A DNA stretch of 48,858 nt from Chloroflexota bacterium (lineage in GTDB: Bacteria > Chloroflexota > Dehalococcoidia > SM23-28-2 > JACOUE01), in assembly GCA_016178045.1 (NCBI GenBank), contig JACOUE010000038.1, positions 1 through 48,858 on the forward strand, given 5' to 3'. Each line of letters opens with the position of its first letter. Positions within the stretch are counted from its first letter, which is position 1. The notes under the pieces are model-generated. The model did no database searches. It saw only the letters and a list, made by a program, of their open reading frames with translations, and was not told where the DNA came from. The translations under genes and the position numbers were made by a program. Shown here one piece after another: positions 34,676-45,529 of this stretch.

Positions 34676-34707
34676 ACAGGGCGTCCGCTGTACTGCGGAC
34701 GCCCTGT
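34676..34707. terminator. Perfect 13-bp hairpin between the two substrate-binding protein genes
   Basis: acagggcgtccgc-tgtact-gcggacgccctgt; no strong T tract. Confidence 0.5.
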
Positions 34708-34729
34708 TTACCGGACCGGGTCTTCTGGG

Positions 34730-36548
34730 TCACGGCCTTCCCTGGAAGGTGGGGTCGCTCTTGTCCAGCCACACGTTGGCCAGCCAGTGGTTATTGCCGA
34801 ACCAGGGCCAGGTGGTCCGGTTCTTGTAGTAGGGCCACGAGAGATCGGCGGTGATCAAGCTGGCATAGTCCACGCGGGCCAGGATCCCCGGCTTGTCGAT
34901 GAAGTTGCCGAACTTGTCGACGCCGAGGATGTAGCGCTGGATCCGGTAGCCCAGCTGCTGCCGCTTCTCCAGGTTGAACTCGGCCCGCTGGGCGTCGAGG
35001 AGATCGTCCAGCTCTGGGTCTTTGACCCGAAACGAGTTCTTGGAGCCGGTGCTGTGGAAGTAGGGGTAGACCCAGTCATCCAGGTCGATCCAGCCGTTAT
35101 CGAAGCCCCAGGTGAAGAACATCTCCTCGCAGCCCCGGAGCAGGCCCTCGGCGATGCGGGGGTAGGAGACCGCCGTGGCCGGCTTCTGCTCGATCTGGCC
35201 ACCGAGTATCGAGCGCAAGGTACCGATGAACTGGGGCGCGAAGGCGGGGATGTAGCTGGGCTGGTCGGCGAAGGTGATGGAGAGGTCAGGGCTGCCGGCG
35301 GCAGTATAGAGTCTGCGCGCCTCGGTCAGGTCGTCCTCCCGCTTGGCCCCCTGGCGGTAGCCGGGCAGGGTTTGGAGCTCCTCCGGAGGTAGGGCCCACT
35401 CCTTGATCACAAAGCCCACCGGGGGCTGCATCTGCGCCTCGCCCTGCCAGATGGTGTCGATGACCTGCTGGCGGTCGGCGGCCAGGTGGACGGCGCGTCT
35501 CACCCGAGGGTCGTTGTAGGGCGGGCATTCCACCTTGAAGCGGGAGTTTACCCAGCCGGATACCCCCTGCCGCAGGAGTTCCAGCTCCGGCATCTCGTCC
35601 TTGAGGTTGAAGACCCACTGGGGGTTGGAGGCGAACCCGCCCACGTCGATCTTCTTCTCCCGGAACTGGGGTTCCTCCTGCTCGTCGAGCACGGAGAAGA
35701 TGGCGACGTACTTGTCCACGTAGGGCCGGCCCCCGCCCAGGCCGTCCCTCCAGCCGAACCAGTTGGGGTTGCGGTTGAAGGTGATCTCCTGGAGGGCCTT
35801 GAGGTCTTCCCAGATGAAGGGCCCGGTGCCGATCATCTTGTCCTGCGAGTCCATGAGGTCGCGGGGACGGCCGTCTGAACTTGACGGTGAAGTCGTCCAC
35901 CTTCTCGATGCGGTCGATGGTGGCGTACTGGCTGGCCCGGTAGTAGAGGGAGCGACGTGGGCTGTTCTCGTTGGGCTGGCCGGGCCCCACCATCTGCCGC
36001 TCGAAGCTGAACTTGACGTCGTCGGCGGTCAGCTGGCGGCCCGCCAGCTCTGGATACCGGGAGCGGATCTTGGGCGTGTCGTGGAAGAAGACGTCGTCGC
36101 GGATCTTTACGATGTAGGTCAGCTGGTCAGGCGTCTCCGGCTGGGCGACGGCCAGGTCGGGGCTGAAGATCTGCCCCTCGTGGCTGTCGTATTTGTAGAG
36201 CTTGCTGAAGACGGCGGAGTGGCCGGAGTAGAGGGGGCCGAACTGCGTCTGGTGCGGGTCGAGGGTGTCGAAGACCAGGGCGTCGTAGCCGGAGAAGCGG
36301 AAGGTCCCTCCCCGCGAGTTCTCGGGCGCCGGTGTGAACTCGCGCCGGGCATCGGTGGGGGTGTAGTCGGAGGGGTGGGTTCCGCCGCCGGGTGGGGGCG
36401 TTTTCTGTCCGGGCCCCGCCTCTTCCTGCTGGCAGCCGACCGCCGCGGCAGCGGCCAGCCCAGCACCCCCGATAGCTGCACCCGCCAGAAGCCGGCGTCT
36501 GGTCAGTCTTCTGCGCCAGAACTTGCTCCAGTAGTCGGAGTCCGGCAT
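34730..36548 (-). pseudogene. Second family 5 substrate-binding protein, disrupted by an internal deletion/frameshift
   Basis: N-terminal ORF to DDFTVKFR, then a different frame DGRPRDLMDSQDKMIGTGPFIWEDL. Compared with the intact paralog, about 25 aa (TKEPIAPFLHFLADTNAFIVPAEAV) are missing near 35855-35885. Confidence 0.75.
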
Positions 36549-36587
36549 CTCAATCAGCTCCTTTCGATAGGCGACCGCATCGTTAGC

Positions 36588-37595
36588 TCACAACCTGAGG
36601 CGCGGGTCAAGCACGTCCCGCAGGGCGTCGCCGGCCAGGTTAAAGCCGGTAACCGTAAGGCTGATGGCCGCCGCGGAGACCAGGGCGGTCCAGGGGGAGT
36701 CCAGCATGAAGGCGCGGCCGTCGTCCAGCATCAGTCCCCACGACGCCCCCTGCGGCACCCTCTGCGGGGCGATGAAGGCCACCGCCGCTTCGGCCAGGAT
36801 CACCGCCCCCAGGCCGATGGAGAAGATGACGATGATCGCGCTCATGATGTTGGGCAGGATGTGGAAGACCATAGTACGCATATCCGTCGCGCCGATTACC
36901 CGCGCCGCCTCTACGTACGTTTGCTCTCGCGTCGATAACACTACGCTCCGGACAATGCGTTGAACGCTGGTAATACCGACGAAGCCCAGGCCGATAGCCA
37001 GGACCTGAAGCTCTGGATCGGTGATGGCCAGGATGAAGAGCAGAATGAGCAACGCCGGGAAGGACTGGACGGCGTCCATGACCCTCTGGATGAGGGTGTC
37101 CAGCCAGCCGCGGAAGTAAGCGGAGACTACACCGATCGCCGTCCCTGCCACGGTGGCCAGGGTCAGCGCCCAGAGCCCTACGAAGAGAGAGCGGCGGGCG
37201 CCCCATACCACCCGCGACCAGTTGTCGCGGCCGAAGCGGTCGGTGCCGAAGGGGTGCGCCAGGCTGGGCGCGGCGAAACTGGCGATGCGGCCGTCTTCAT
37301 TCCTGAAGTTCTGCTCCTGGTCATATACGGCGATCCAGGGTGCGCCCAGCTCGAAGCCGAGGGGCTGATGGGGAAGGGCGAGGCCGAACTCGGTCTTACC
37401 GTCGCCGTCGCCGTCGCTGAAGGGGGTGCCGAGGGTCATCGCCAGGAGGAAGATGACCAGGAGGAAGCCGAAGGCGCCCAGCGGCTTGCGGCGAATGAAC
37501 CGTCCTACCCAGACGAGGACGCCGACCTTGGGCGGGAGCACAAACTCCCGCTCAATGGCGATTACGCCGGGCTGCGCCTCCCCCTGTCCGAGCAT
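36588..37595 (-). CDS. dppC: Peptide-type ABC transporter permease (DppC-like)
   Basis: HPFGTDRFGRDNWSRVVWGARRSLFVGL; EQTYVEAARVIGATDMRTMVFHILPNI. Confidence 0.92.
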   Translation of the reverse strand: MLGQGEAQPGVIAIEREFVLPPKVGVLVWVGRFIRRKPLGAFGFLLVIFLLAMTLGTPFSDGDGDGKTEFGLALPHQPLGFELGAPWIAVYDQEQNFRNEDGRIASFAAPSLAHPFGTDRFGRDNWSRVVWGARRSLFVGLWALTLATVAGTAIGVVSAYFRGWLDTLIQRVMDAVQSFPALLILLFILAITDPELQVLAIGLGFVGITSVQRIVRSVVLSTREQTYVEAARVIGATDMRTMVFHILPNIMSAIIVIFSIGLGAVILAEAAVAFIAPQRVPQGASWGLMLDDGRAFMLDSPWTALVSAAAISLTVTGFNLAGDALRDVLDPRLRL

Positions 37596-37608
37596 TTAGT
37601 TCCCTTCC

Positions 37609-38589
37609 CTAGCCGTAGCGGATGCGTGGGTCAAGCCAGGCGTAGGCGATGTCCACCAGCAGGTTCACGAACACCAGGGTCACCGCCACCAGCAGGACCA
37701 CCCCCTGCACAACCGGGAAGTCTGATTGAGCGATTGCGTTCACGGCGAAGAAGCCGATGCCGGGGACGCGGAAGATTACCTCCAGGATCACGTTCCCGCT
37801 CACCACCGTCCCCAGCAGCAGGCCCACGACGGTCAGCACGGGGATGAGGGCGTTCTTCAGGGCGTGCCGGATCACCACGACCCGCTCCTTCAGCCCCTTG
37901 GCCCAGGCGGTGCGCACGTAGTCCTGGCGCAGCACCTCCAGCATCTGGGAGCGCAGGAAACGCATGATGATGGCGCCGGTGCCCAGCCCGCCGATGACGG
38001 CGGGCCCCAGCACCCGTTTCAGGTTCTCGATGGGGTTATCGAAGAAGTCGACCCAGGTGCTGTGGGGCGTAAGCCAATCGGGAAGGGGGGTACCGCCTAA
38101 GAAGCGGGACGTGCCCAGGATGACCAGCACCGCCAGCACGAACACGGGAATCCCCAGGAAGGCGATGGCGAAGAAGCGCAGGAAATAGTCCATCCAGGTG
38201 TCCTGCCGGATGGCGGAGATGATGCCGATGGGCGTGGCCACCAGGAGGGCGACGATGATCTGGAGAATCCCTAGCTCGATGGTTGGGCCCACGCGGTCCT
38301 TCAGCTCGTGGGAGACGGGCTTCTTGGACTGGAACGAATCCTTCAAGTCGAGCTGGGTAATGAGGCCGCCGAGGTATTCGCCGTACTGCTGGTAGAGCGG
38401 CTTGTCCAGGCCCAGGTCCTGCTTGATGACCTTCTTGGCCGCCTCGAAGTCTTCGATCTGGGTCTGCTGGGCCAGGCGGCTGATCACCACGTCCCCGGGG
38501 GCGAGGCGCAGGGCCAGGAAAACGCCGCTGATGACGAGGAAGATGACGAACAGGTTGAGAAGGGTGCGGCGCAGAATGTACTGCTGCAT
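37609..38589 (-). CDS. dppB: Peptide-type ABC transporter permease (DppB-like)
   Basis: MQQYILRRTLLNLFVIFLVISGVFLALRLAPGD; RQDYVRTAWAKGLKERVVVIRHALKNALIPVLTVVG. Confidence 0.93.
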   Translation of the reverse strand: MQQYILRRTLLNLFVIFLVISGVFLALRLAPGDVVISRLAQQTQIEDFEAAKKVIKQDLGLDKPLYQQYGEYLGGLITQLDLKDSFQSKKPVSHELKDRVGPTIELGILQIIVALLVATPIGIISAIRQDTWMDYFLRFFAIAFLGIPVFVLAVLVILGTSRFLGGTPLPDWLTPHSTWVDFFDNPIENLKRVLGPAVIGGLGTGAIIMRFLRSQMLEVLRQDYVRTAWAKGLKERVVVIRHALKNALIPVLTVVGLLLGTVVSGNVILEVIFRVPGIGFFAVNAIAQSDFPVVQGVVLLVAVTLVFVNLLVDIAYAWLDPRIRYG

Positions 38590-38780
38590 TTACGTGGCCC
38601 GCCCTTCACACACTACGGGATACAGTGTGCCCGTCTTCCGCTGGAAGCGCCGTTATCACCAGAGGGCCTTCTAAAATACGAATGAGGACAGGGCGTCCGA
38701 TTTCGCGGATAGAACGTAGCATCGCAATAGGCGGTTGTCAAGACTTGACGTTTTACCCGCTGGGCGGCGTGTGGCGCGGC

Positions 38781-40012
38781 TCAGAACGAGATGGGTAGCG
38801 CCTTCAGGCCGCGGATGATAAACGTGCCGCCCCACTGCACCTCGTCGCCGGCGAGGCGCGGGTCGGGGAACCGCTGGAGCAGGGTGCCGATGGCGGTCTG
38901 CGCCTCCGCGCGGGCCAGGGCAGCGCCCAGGCAGAAGTGGATGCCGTCGCCGAAGGCCACGTGAGGGTTGTCCTTCCGGCCTATGTCCAGCTCGTCCGGG
39001 TTCTCGAAGCGGGCGGGATCGTGGTCGGCTGCCCCAAGGAGCGTGAAGACCACTTGACCCGCCTCGACGTGCCGGCCGTCGATCTCCAGGTCCTCCCGGG
39101 CGACGCGGCCCGTGCCCTGGACCGGTCCATCGTAGCGGAGGAGCTCCTCGACGGCGCTCTGGATCAAAGACGGGTCGTCTCGCAGCCTCTCGAGCTGGTC
39201 GGGGTTGCGGAGCAGCGCCAGCATGCCGTTACCGATGAGGTTGGTGGTGGTCTCGTTGCCGGCGACGAGCAGCAGCATGGCGGTGGCCAGCATCTCGTCC
39301 TCGCTAAGGACCTGGCCCTGCTCCTCGGCGGCGATGAGGCCGCTCACCAGGTCGTCCTTCGGCTCCCGCCGCCGCTCGGCGATGACGCCCTGGAAGTAGC
39401 CGGCCAGCTCGAGCACGCTCTGGCGGCCGCGCTCCAGGACCTCGGGCGGGGCGAAGGCGCCGCCCAGGGTCGCCACGATTTCGTTGGACCACTGCTTGAA
39501 CCGGGCCCGCTCCTCCGGAGGGACGCCCAGCATCTCCGCGATGACGATTACCGGCAGGGGGTAGGCGAGGTCCTGGATGACGTCGAACCGGCCGTCCCCC
39601 CGGAGGGCGTCCAGGAGCTCGTCCACGATCTTCTGGATGCGGGGACGCAGGTTCTCCACCGTGCGGGCGGTGAAGGCCTTGCTCACCAGCTTGCGCAGGC
39701 GGGTGTGCTCGGGCGGGTCGGACGTCAGCATAGTCTGGGTGCGACCGAAGGGGCCGAACTCCTCCTCTATCCGCATCGCTTCCTGGGCGAAGCGGTTGCG
39801 GGCCTCGCGGCGGTTGGCGGAGAAGCGGGAGTCGGTCAGGACGGAGACGACGTCGTCGTAGCGGGTGAGGATCCACGCCTCCATGAGGTCGCTCCAGTGC
39901 ACGGGGTCCTCTTCCCGCATACGGCGGAACATCGGGTAGGGGTTGGCGTGGACCTTGGGATCGAGGGGGTTGTAGAAGAGGGTAGATGTTACAGGCTCGC
40001 CGGTGGCCTCGC

Positions 40013-40016
<4 letters not shown>
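38781..40016 (-). CDS. Cytochrome P450
   Basis: LLLVAGNETTTNLIGNG (I-helix), heme loop VAFGDGIHFCLGAALARAE. Confidence 0.95.
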
Positions 40017-40735
<719 letters not shown>

Positions 40736-40736
40736 T

Positions 40737-42224
40737 TCACCCCTCCAGACGCAAAACTTCGGCCGGCCTCAGACGGAGCACGGCCACGATGGGGACGAGG
40801 GCGCCCAGCAGCCCCAGGCCGACGGCGATGACCGCGGCCAGGGCGATGAGGTCCGAGCTGACGGAAGCGTTGACGTCTTTGAGGGCCGCTTCCACCTCTT
40901 CCGTGCGGACCGGGTCGTCGATGACGGGGGCGTCCGTCAGAGCCCGGGCCCCCGCTCCCAGGTTGGGCCCCTGCTGGTTATTGCTTTGCTGGCGCTCGTT
41001 CACCTCGGTGCTGCCGCGGAAGGCATCGGCGATCAGGCTGTTGGAGCCCAGGCTGATGGGCACGGCCACGAGCACCGCCACCACCGCCAGGCCGGTGGTC
41101 TCCAGGGCGAACTGGAGGATGACGTGACGGTTGCGGGCGCCCACCGCCTTGAGGATGCCGATCTCCCGCAGGCGTCCCCGAACGACCAGCGCCATCAGCA
41201 TCATCATGATCAGGCCCACCACGGTGAGGCCCGCCACCGTGCCGATGAAGCTGGTGTTGCGCATCCTGTCTACGGGGTTGGCGATATCCTGGAAGCGGTC
41301 CTCGGTGGTGGTGAGGACGAACAGGTCGGAGTCCAGCATGTTCAGGATGTCGCCCCGGAGGCGGTTGACGTTGTCCACGTTGTCGTAGGTAATGGCGATG
41401 GCGCTAAGGCTGTCGCGGTTTGCCGGCTGCTGGAGCTTTCGCACCGTGTCGATAGGCGCGTACCAGGCCTCGATGCGGGCGGGGCTGAAGCCGCCCAGGC
41501 TCGCCGTCTCCAGGTCGGCGTAGGTGCCGATGATCTCGGCCGTGGCCTTGCGGTACTGGGGCTTGGGCGGCGGCGCTTCACCCTCCGGCGGGATAATCAG
41601 CCCCTTCAGGACGAGCTTGTCGCCCACGGCGATGTTCTCGAAGGCGGCGGTCTCCTGGTCGATGACGATGACGTTCTTGCCCTTGTCCTCGGTCGTGAAG
41701 AGGCGGCCATCTTTCAGCTGCTTTACGCCGGTCTGGAAGTCGGCCAGGAAGGCCGCGTCCTGCGTCCCCGTGACCACGGCGTCTGGCAGGGCGATGTTTA
41801 ACGTGCCGAGCACCAGGTCATTCTCCCGCCCGGCCTTGCGGTTCAGGAGGTCGTACTCGACGGCGGCGATGGTGAAGGCCTGCACCTGCTTGACGTAGGG
41901 AAGGTCGGCGATCTGTTCGGCCTGTTTGCTGTTCAGGGGGGTGATGTGCTGGCCGACACGGGTGCTGTCGAACGGCTCGCCGGAGGCGGCGGAGCGCTGG
42001 AACTCGAGCTGGATCGCCTCCGCGAACTGGTCGGGGCTGAGGGATACGCCCGCCTGGACGCCGGTGGTCTGCTTGATCTTCTGGAGCTCGTCGTCGGCGG
42101 CGAAGGAGAGGGCGAGGGAGGTGAGGGCGAAGCTAAGGCCGGCGGCCAGGAGGAGCACGACCAGCAGGGTGCGAGCGGGACTGCGTACGGTACCTCTAAA
42201 CGCTCGCACCAGAGTATCGATCAT
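40737..42224 (-). CDS. FtsX/MacB-like ABC transporter permease
   Basis: C-terminal FtsX-type TM domain (LIMMMLMALVVRGRLREIGILKAVGARNRHVILQFALE) with large extracytoplasmic domain. Confidence 0.9.
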   Translation of the reverse strand: MIDTLVRAFRGTVRSPARTLLVVLLLAAGLSFALTSLALSFAADDELQKIKQTTGVQAGVSLSPDQFAEAIQLEFQRSAASGEPFDSTRVGQHITPLNSKQAEQIADLPYVKQVQAFTIAAVEYDLLNRKAGRENDLVLGTLNIALPDAVVTGTQDAAFLADFQTGVKQLKDGRLFTTEDKGKNVIVIDQETAAFENIAVGDKLVLKGLIIPPEGEAPPPKPQYRKATAEIIGTYADLETASLGGFSPARIEAWYAPIDTVRKLQQPANRDSLSAIAITYDNVDNVNRLRGDILNMLDSDLFVLTTTEDRFQDIANPVDRMRNTSFIGTVAGLTVVGLIMMMLMALVVRGRLREIGILKAVGARNRHVILQFALETTGLAVVAVLVAVPISLGSNSLIADAFRGSTEVNERQQSNNQQGPNLGAGARALTDAPVIDDPVRTEEVEAALKDVNASVSSDLIALAAVIAVGLGLLGALVPIVAVLRLRPAEVLRLEG

Positions 42225-42316
42225 TGGGCTGCCTCCCCGTTCTGTTTCTGGAGACGGATTATAACATACTGACTATTTAGTCACAGATCCTGCCGCTACG
42301 GTCTGTTTGCCTCAGC

Positions 42317-43402
42317 TCACTTGCCGGAGGCCGCGCTCCTCCCTGACGGCTGCTTCCGCTTCAGGAAGATGGAGCCGTTGTCCACCCGCACGGAGTAAAT
42401 GGCAACCGGTCGGGCGGCGGGCGCCCGCAGCGGTTTGCCGGTGGCCAGGTCGAACTGCGAGTCGTGCCAGGGGCAGGTGACGGCGGTCCCCTCCACGCTG
42501 CCTTCCGAGAGCGGCCCGTTAGCGTGCGAGCAACGGTCCCCCAGGGCGTAGACGCGACCGCCGACGTTGAACAGCGCCACCTGGTCCCCCGCGAAGTAGA
42601 CAACGGTACTCTCGCCTTCGGGGACATCGGCGAGCCTGGCGACGGGCACCCACGGCCCCGCGCGCTCGCCCTCGGCGGCCGCGGCGGTTTCGTCGCCGGG
42701 GGCGCCCAGGCTGTCCAGCGTCTCCGCAAGCCCCATCGCCGTGCAGGTGAAGATGGGAGTGTCCCGCAGCGTGTACTGGCTGGACTCCGCCTCCCGCAGC
42801 TCCATCACTAGGTCCAGGAAGTCCGACGGCTCGTCGGTCTCAAAGGCGACGACGAACTCCTGGTCGTCGAGGCCGAAGGAGTAGGTCGTGTTCAGCTTGA
42901 CCGAAGGGTACTTCCGCCCGACCGCGATATGCTCGTCCATAATGCGCTGGCGCTCCTCCAGGGGCAGCTTGTACCACGCTCGCGTCTTCACGAAGGGGTA
43001 GACGAACAGGTACTTCGATTCGGTTGGCCGGATGACGGTGCGGTCCTCCGGGGCCTCGGGCTGGTCCTTGGCGGCGTAGACGGAGCGGCGGGTCATCGCT
43101 AGGTAGGAGTAGGGAACGGTCAGGTAGGGGCCCGTCGCCGTGCTGAAGAGGGCGGTGGTCAGCTGCTGCACGTCCTCCAGGCGCTCGCCGATCTGCCAGA
43201 GGAGGAAGTCGGCGTCGCCGCGGGCCCCCATCAGGCTGTAGCTTCGAACCAGGAGGCGATCGCCGAACGACTCGACCGTCCGGCAGAACTGCCGCTTCGA
43301 CTCCTCCCGCTCGGCGGCGGACAGCCGGCGCCAGGCGGGGTCGACCTTGAAGAAGGTGAACTTGACGATCTGGCGGCGGCTGCGCTGGCTCTCCTGGGAC
43401 AT
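42317..43402 (-). CDS. Chlorite dismutase/HemQ-family domain fused to a C-terminal Rieske [2Fe-2S] domain
   Basis: Cld-like VYPFVKTRAWYKLPLEERQRIMDEHIAVGRKYPSVKLNTTYSFGLDDQEFVVAFE; Rieske CSHANGPLSEGSVEGTAVTCPWHDSQFDLATG. Confidence 0.9.
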   Translation of the reverse strand: MSQESQRSRRQIVKFTFFKVDPAWRRLSAAEREESKRQFCRTVESFGDRLLVRSYSLMGARGDADFLLWQIGERLEDVQQLTTALFSTATGPYLTVPYSYLAMTRRSVYAAKDQPEAPEDRTVIRPTESKYLFVYPFVKTRAWYKLPLEERQRIMDEHIAVGRKYPSVKLNTTYSFGLDDQEFVVAFETDEPSDFLDLVMELREAESSQYTLRDTPIFTCTAMGLAETLDSLGAPGDETAAAAEGERAGPWVPVARLADVPEGESTVVYFAGDQVALFNVGGRVYALGDRCSHANGPLSEGSVEGTAVTCPWHDSQFDLATGKPLRAPAARPVAIYSVRVDNGSIFLKRKQPSGRSAASGK

Positions 43403-43411
43403 GGGACCGGC

Positions 43412-44413
43412 TCAGGCCTGGGTGGATGCGGCCTCGGCCTCCGGGTAGAAGTCGTGCTCGTACAGGTCGGCGATGCGGGTCAGTTCGTCGGCGGTCAGGG
43501 GGGGCGTGTCGCTGGCGGCGGCGAACTCGCGCAGCTGCTCGGCGTCGTAGATGTTGGGGAGGACGGAGGCGACACCGGGCTCGGCCAGGACGTACTGGAT
43601 GGCGGCCTGGCCGATGGTGCGGCGGCCGTCCTCCGTGAGGAAGTCGAGCTTCTTCAGCTTCTTCAGCCCCTCCGTCAGCCACTCCCGGGGGCGGTGGCTA
43701 CGGTGGTCGGTCGTGGCGAAGGTGGTCGACTCGTCGTACTTGCCCTCCAGCAGGCCGGACGAGTGGGGCACCCGCACCAGCACCCCCACGCCCTGCTCGC
43801 GGGCCACCGGGAAGAAGTCCCGCCCCGGGTTCTGCTCGAGCAGGTTGTAGATGGTCTGGAGGCCGCCGATGCTCCGGCGGCGCATCGCCGCCAGCCCCTC
43901 GTCCCGCCAGCCGATGGCGGGGCCGAGAGCGACGCCGTAGTGGCGGATCTTGCCCTCGCGCTTCAGCTCCTCCAGGGTCGCGAAGAGGTCATCGCTCTCG
44001 ATGGCGGTCAGGCGGGGGTTGTGGAGCTGGTACAGGTCGATGTAGTCGGTCTGGAGCCGCTTCAGGCTCTCCTCCAGGGCGAACCGTATGAAGGCGGGCG
44101 AGAAGTCCTGCGGCAGCTCCCGCTGGCCGCGCCCTTCGCCGGCGTGGTGGTAGAAGTCGTACCCGAACTTGGTGGCGATGACGACGCGGTCCCGGACGTC
44201 GCCGAGGGCTTTGGCGAGCATCGTCTCGCCTTTGCCGTTGCCGTAGGTGTCGGCGGTGTCGAAGAAGGTGACGCCCAGGTCGTAGGCCCGGCGGAGCAGG
44301 CCGAGGCCGTACTCTTCATCGGTGATGCCCCACCAGGTGGTGCTCACTGTCCAGACGCCGAAGCCGACCGCCGAGGCGGTGAGGTCGCTATTGCCGAGCT
44401 TTCGGTACTGCAT
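43412..44413 (-). CDS. Aldo/keto reductase
   Basis: [52 protein letters not shown]. Confidence 0.94.
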   Translation of the reverse strand: MQYRKLGNSDLTASAVGFGVWTVSTTWWGITDEEYGLGLLRRAYDLGVTFFDTADTYGNGKGETMLAKALGDVRDRVVIATKFGYDFYHHAGEGRGQRELPQDFSPAFIRFALEESLKRLQTDYIDLYQLHNPRLTAIESDDLFATLEELKREGKIRHYGVALGPAIGWRDEGLAAMRRRSIGGLQTIYNLLEQNPGRDFFPVAREQGVGVLVRVPHSSGLLEGKYDESTTFATTDHRSHRPREWLTEGLKKLKKLDFLTEDGRRTIGQAAIQYVLAEPGVASVLPNIYDAEQLREFAAASDTPPLTADELTRIADLYEHDFYPEAEAASTQA

Positions 44414-44466
44414 TGCCGTCCTTCACGAGTATAGTGACGGGCACCGGCCAGTTCAACGATTGCTCT

Positions 44467-45393
44467 TTAGTCGGTCAGCCCCCGCAGCATCTCCAGATAG
44501 CGGAGGAAGTCGGCGGTACTCTTGACGTCGGGCATGAAGTTCGTCTCCAGGGCCAGCTCGGTGATTCCCGCCTCTTCTGCCTTCTTCGCATCCTCCTTCA
44601 TCTGCTCCAGCGAGCCCTGGAACGGCATGCGTCCGTCCTTGATCGGCCCGTCCGTCACCTGGAATATGTTGACGCGGGCCGGGAAGATCAGCGAGTTAGG
44701 GTCCCTGCCCGTCTCCTTGGCTGCCGACTTGACGGTCTGCACCCCCTGGGCCAGCGTCTCGAACGGCAGAAAGGCTATGGGGTGCCAGCCGTCGCAGAGA
44801 CGGCCGGCCCGCATTATGCCGGCCGGGACGAAGGAGGCGAGGACTATGGGCGGGTGCGGGCGCTGCAACGGCTTGGGCCCCACTTCCGACTTCGGCATTG
44901 TGTAGAACCGGCCCTTGAACTCAACAGGGTCGTCTCCCCACAGGGCCGTCACCGCGCGGATGAACTCCTCCTGTCGGGCGCCCCGGTTCCGGTAGGGCGC
45001 CCCGCTGGCGTCGAACTCGTCTTTGTTCCAGCCCAGGCCGAGGCCGAACACGACCCGGCCGCCGGACAGCACGTCCAGCGTCGCCACGCGCTTGGCCACA
45101 TCGGCGGGACTGTGGTAGGCGTAAACGATGATGCTGGTGCCAAGTCTAATACGGTTGGTTACGGCGGCAGCGTAGGTGAGGGTCTGGAAAGGGTCCAGCA
45201 CCCAGCGGTACTGGAGCGGCAAGGAACCGTCCGGGCTTCCCGGATAGGGTATCTGCGGTTGCAGCGGCCGGAGCAGGCGCTGCTGCACCCACAGGCTGTC
45301 GTATCCCAGCTCCTCGGCGCGCCTGGCGACCTCGCGAATGGCTTCCGGGGTAGCAGCGCGCCCCATCTGGGGCAGGCAGAATCCGAGCTTCAC
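44467..45393 (-). CDS. LLM-class F420-dependent oxidoreductase
   Basis: GTG start 45393 with aaggaggtg RBS; VKLGFCLPQMGRAATPEAIREVARRAEELGYDSLWV; RVVFGLGLGWNKDEFDASG. Confidence 0.9.
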   Translation of the reverse strand: MKLGFCLPQMGRAATPEAIREVARRAEELGYDSLWVQQRLLRPLQPQIPYPGSPDGSLPLQYRWVLDPFQTLTYAAAVTNRIRLGTSIIVYAYHSPADVAKRVATLDVLSGGRVVFGLGLGWNKDEFDASGAPYRNRGARQEEFIRAVTALWGDDPVEFKGRFYTMPKSEVGPKPLQRPHPPIVLASFVPAGIMRAGRLCDGWHPIAFLPFETLAQGVQTVKSAAKETGRDPNSLIFPARVNIFQVTDGPIKDGRMPFQGSLEQMKEDAKKAEEAGITELALETNFMPDVKSTADFLRYLEMLRGLTD

Positions 45394-45529
45394 CTGGGCA
45401 CCTCCTTCGGGGACGTTGGGACGGGCTTGCCTTTCATCGTAACGAGCGGGCGGAGTCGCTGGCAAGCCTGCCTGCTGTGCGTGGGCAACGGGTAGAATAA
45501 GATAGGGAGGCACGTATCCGGGAGGAGCC

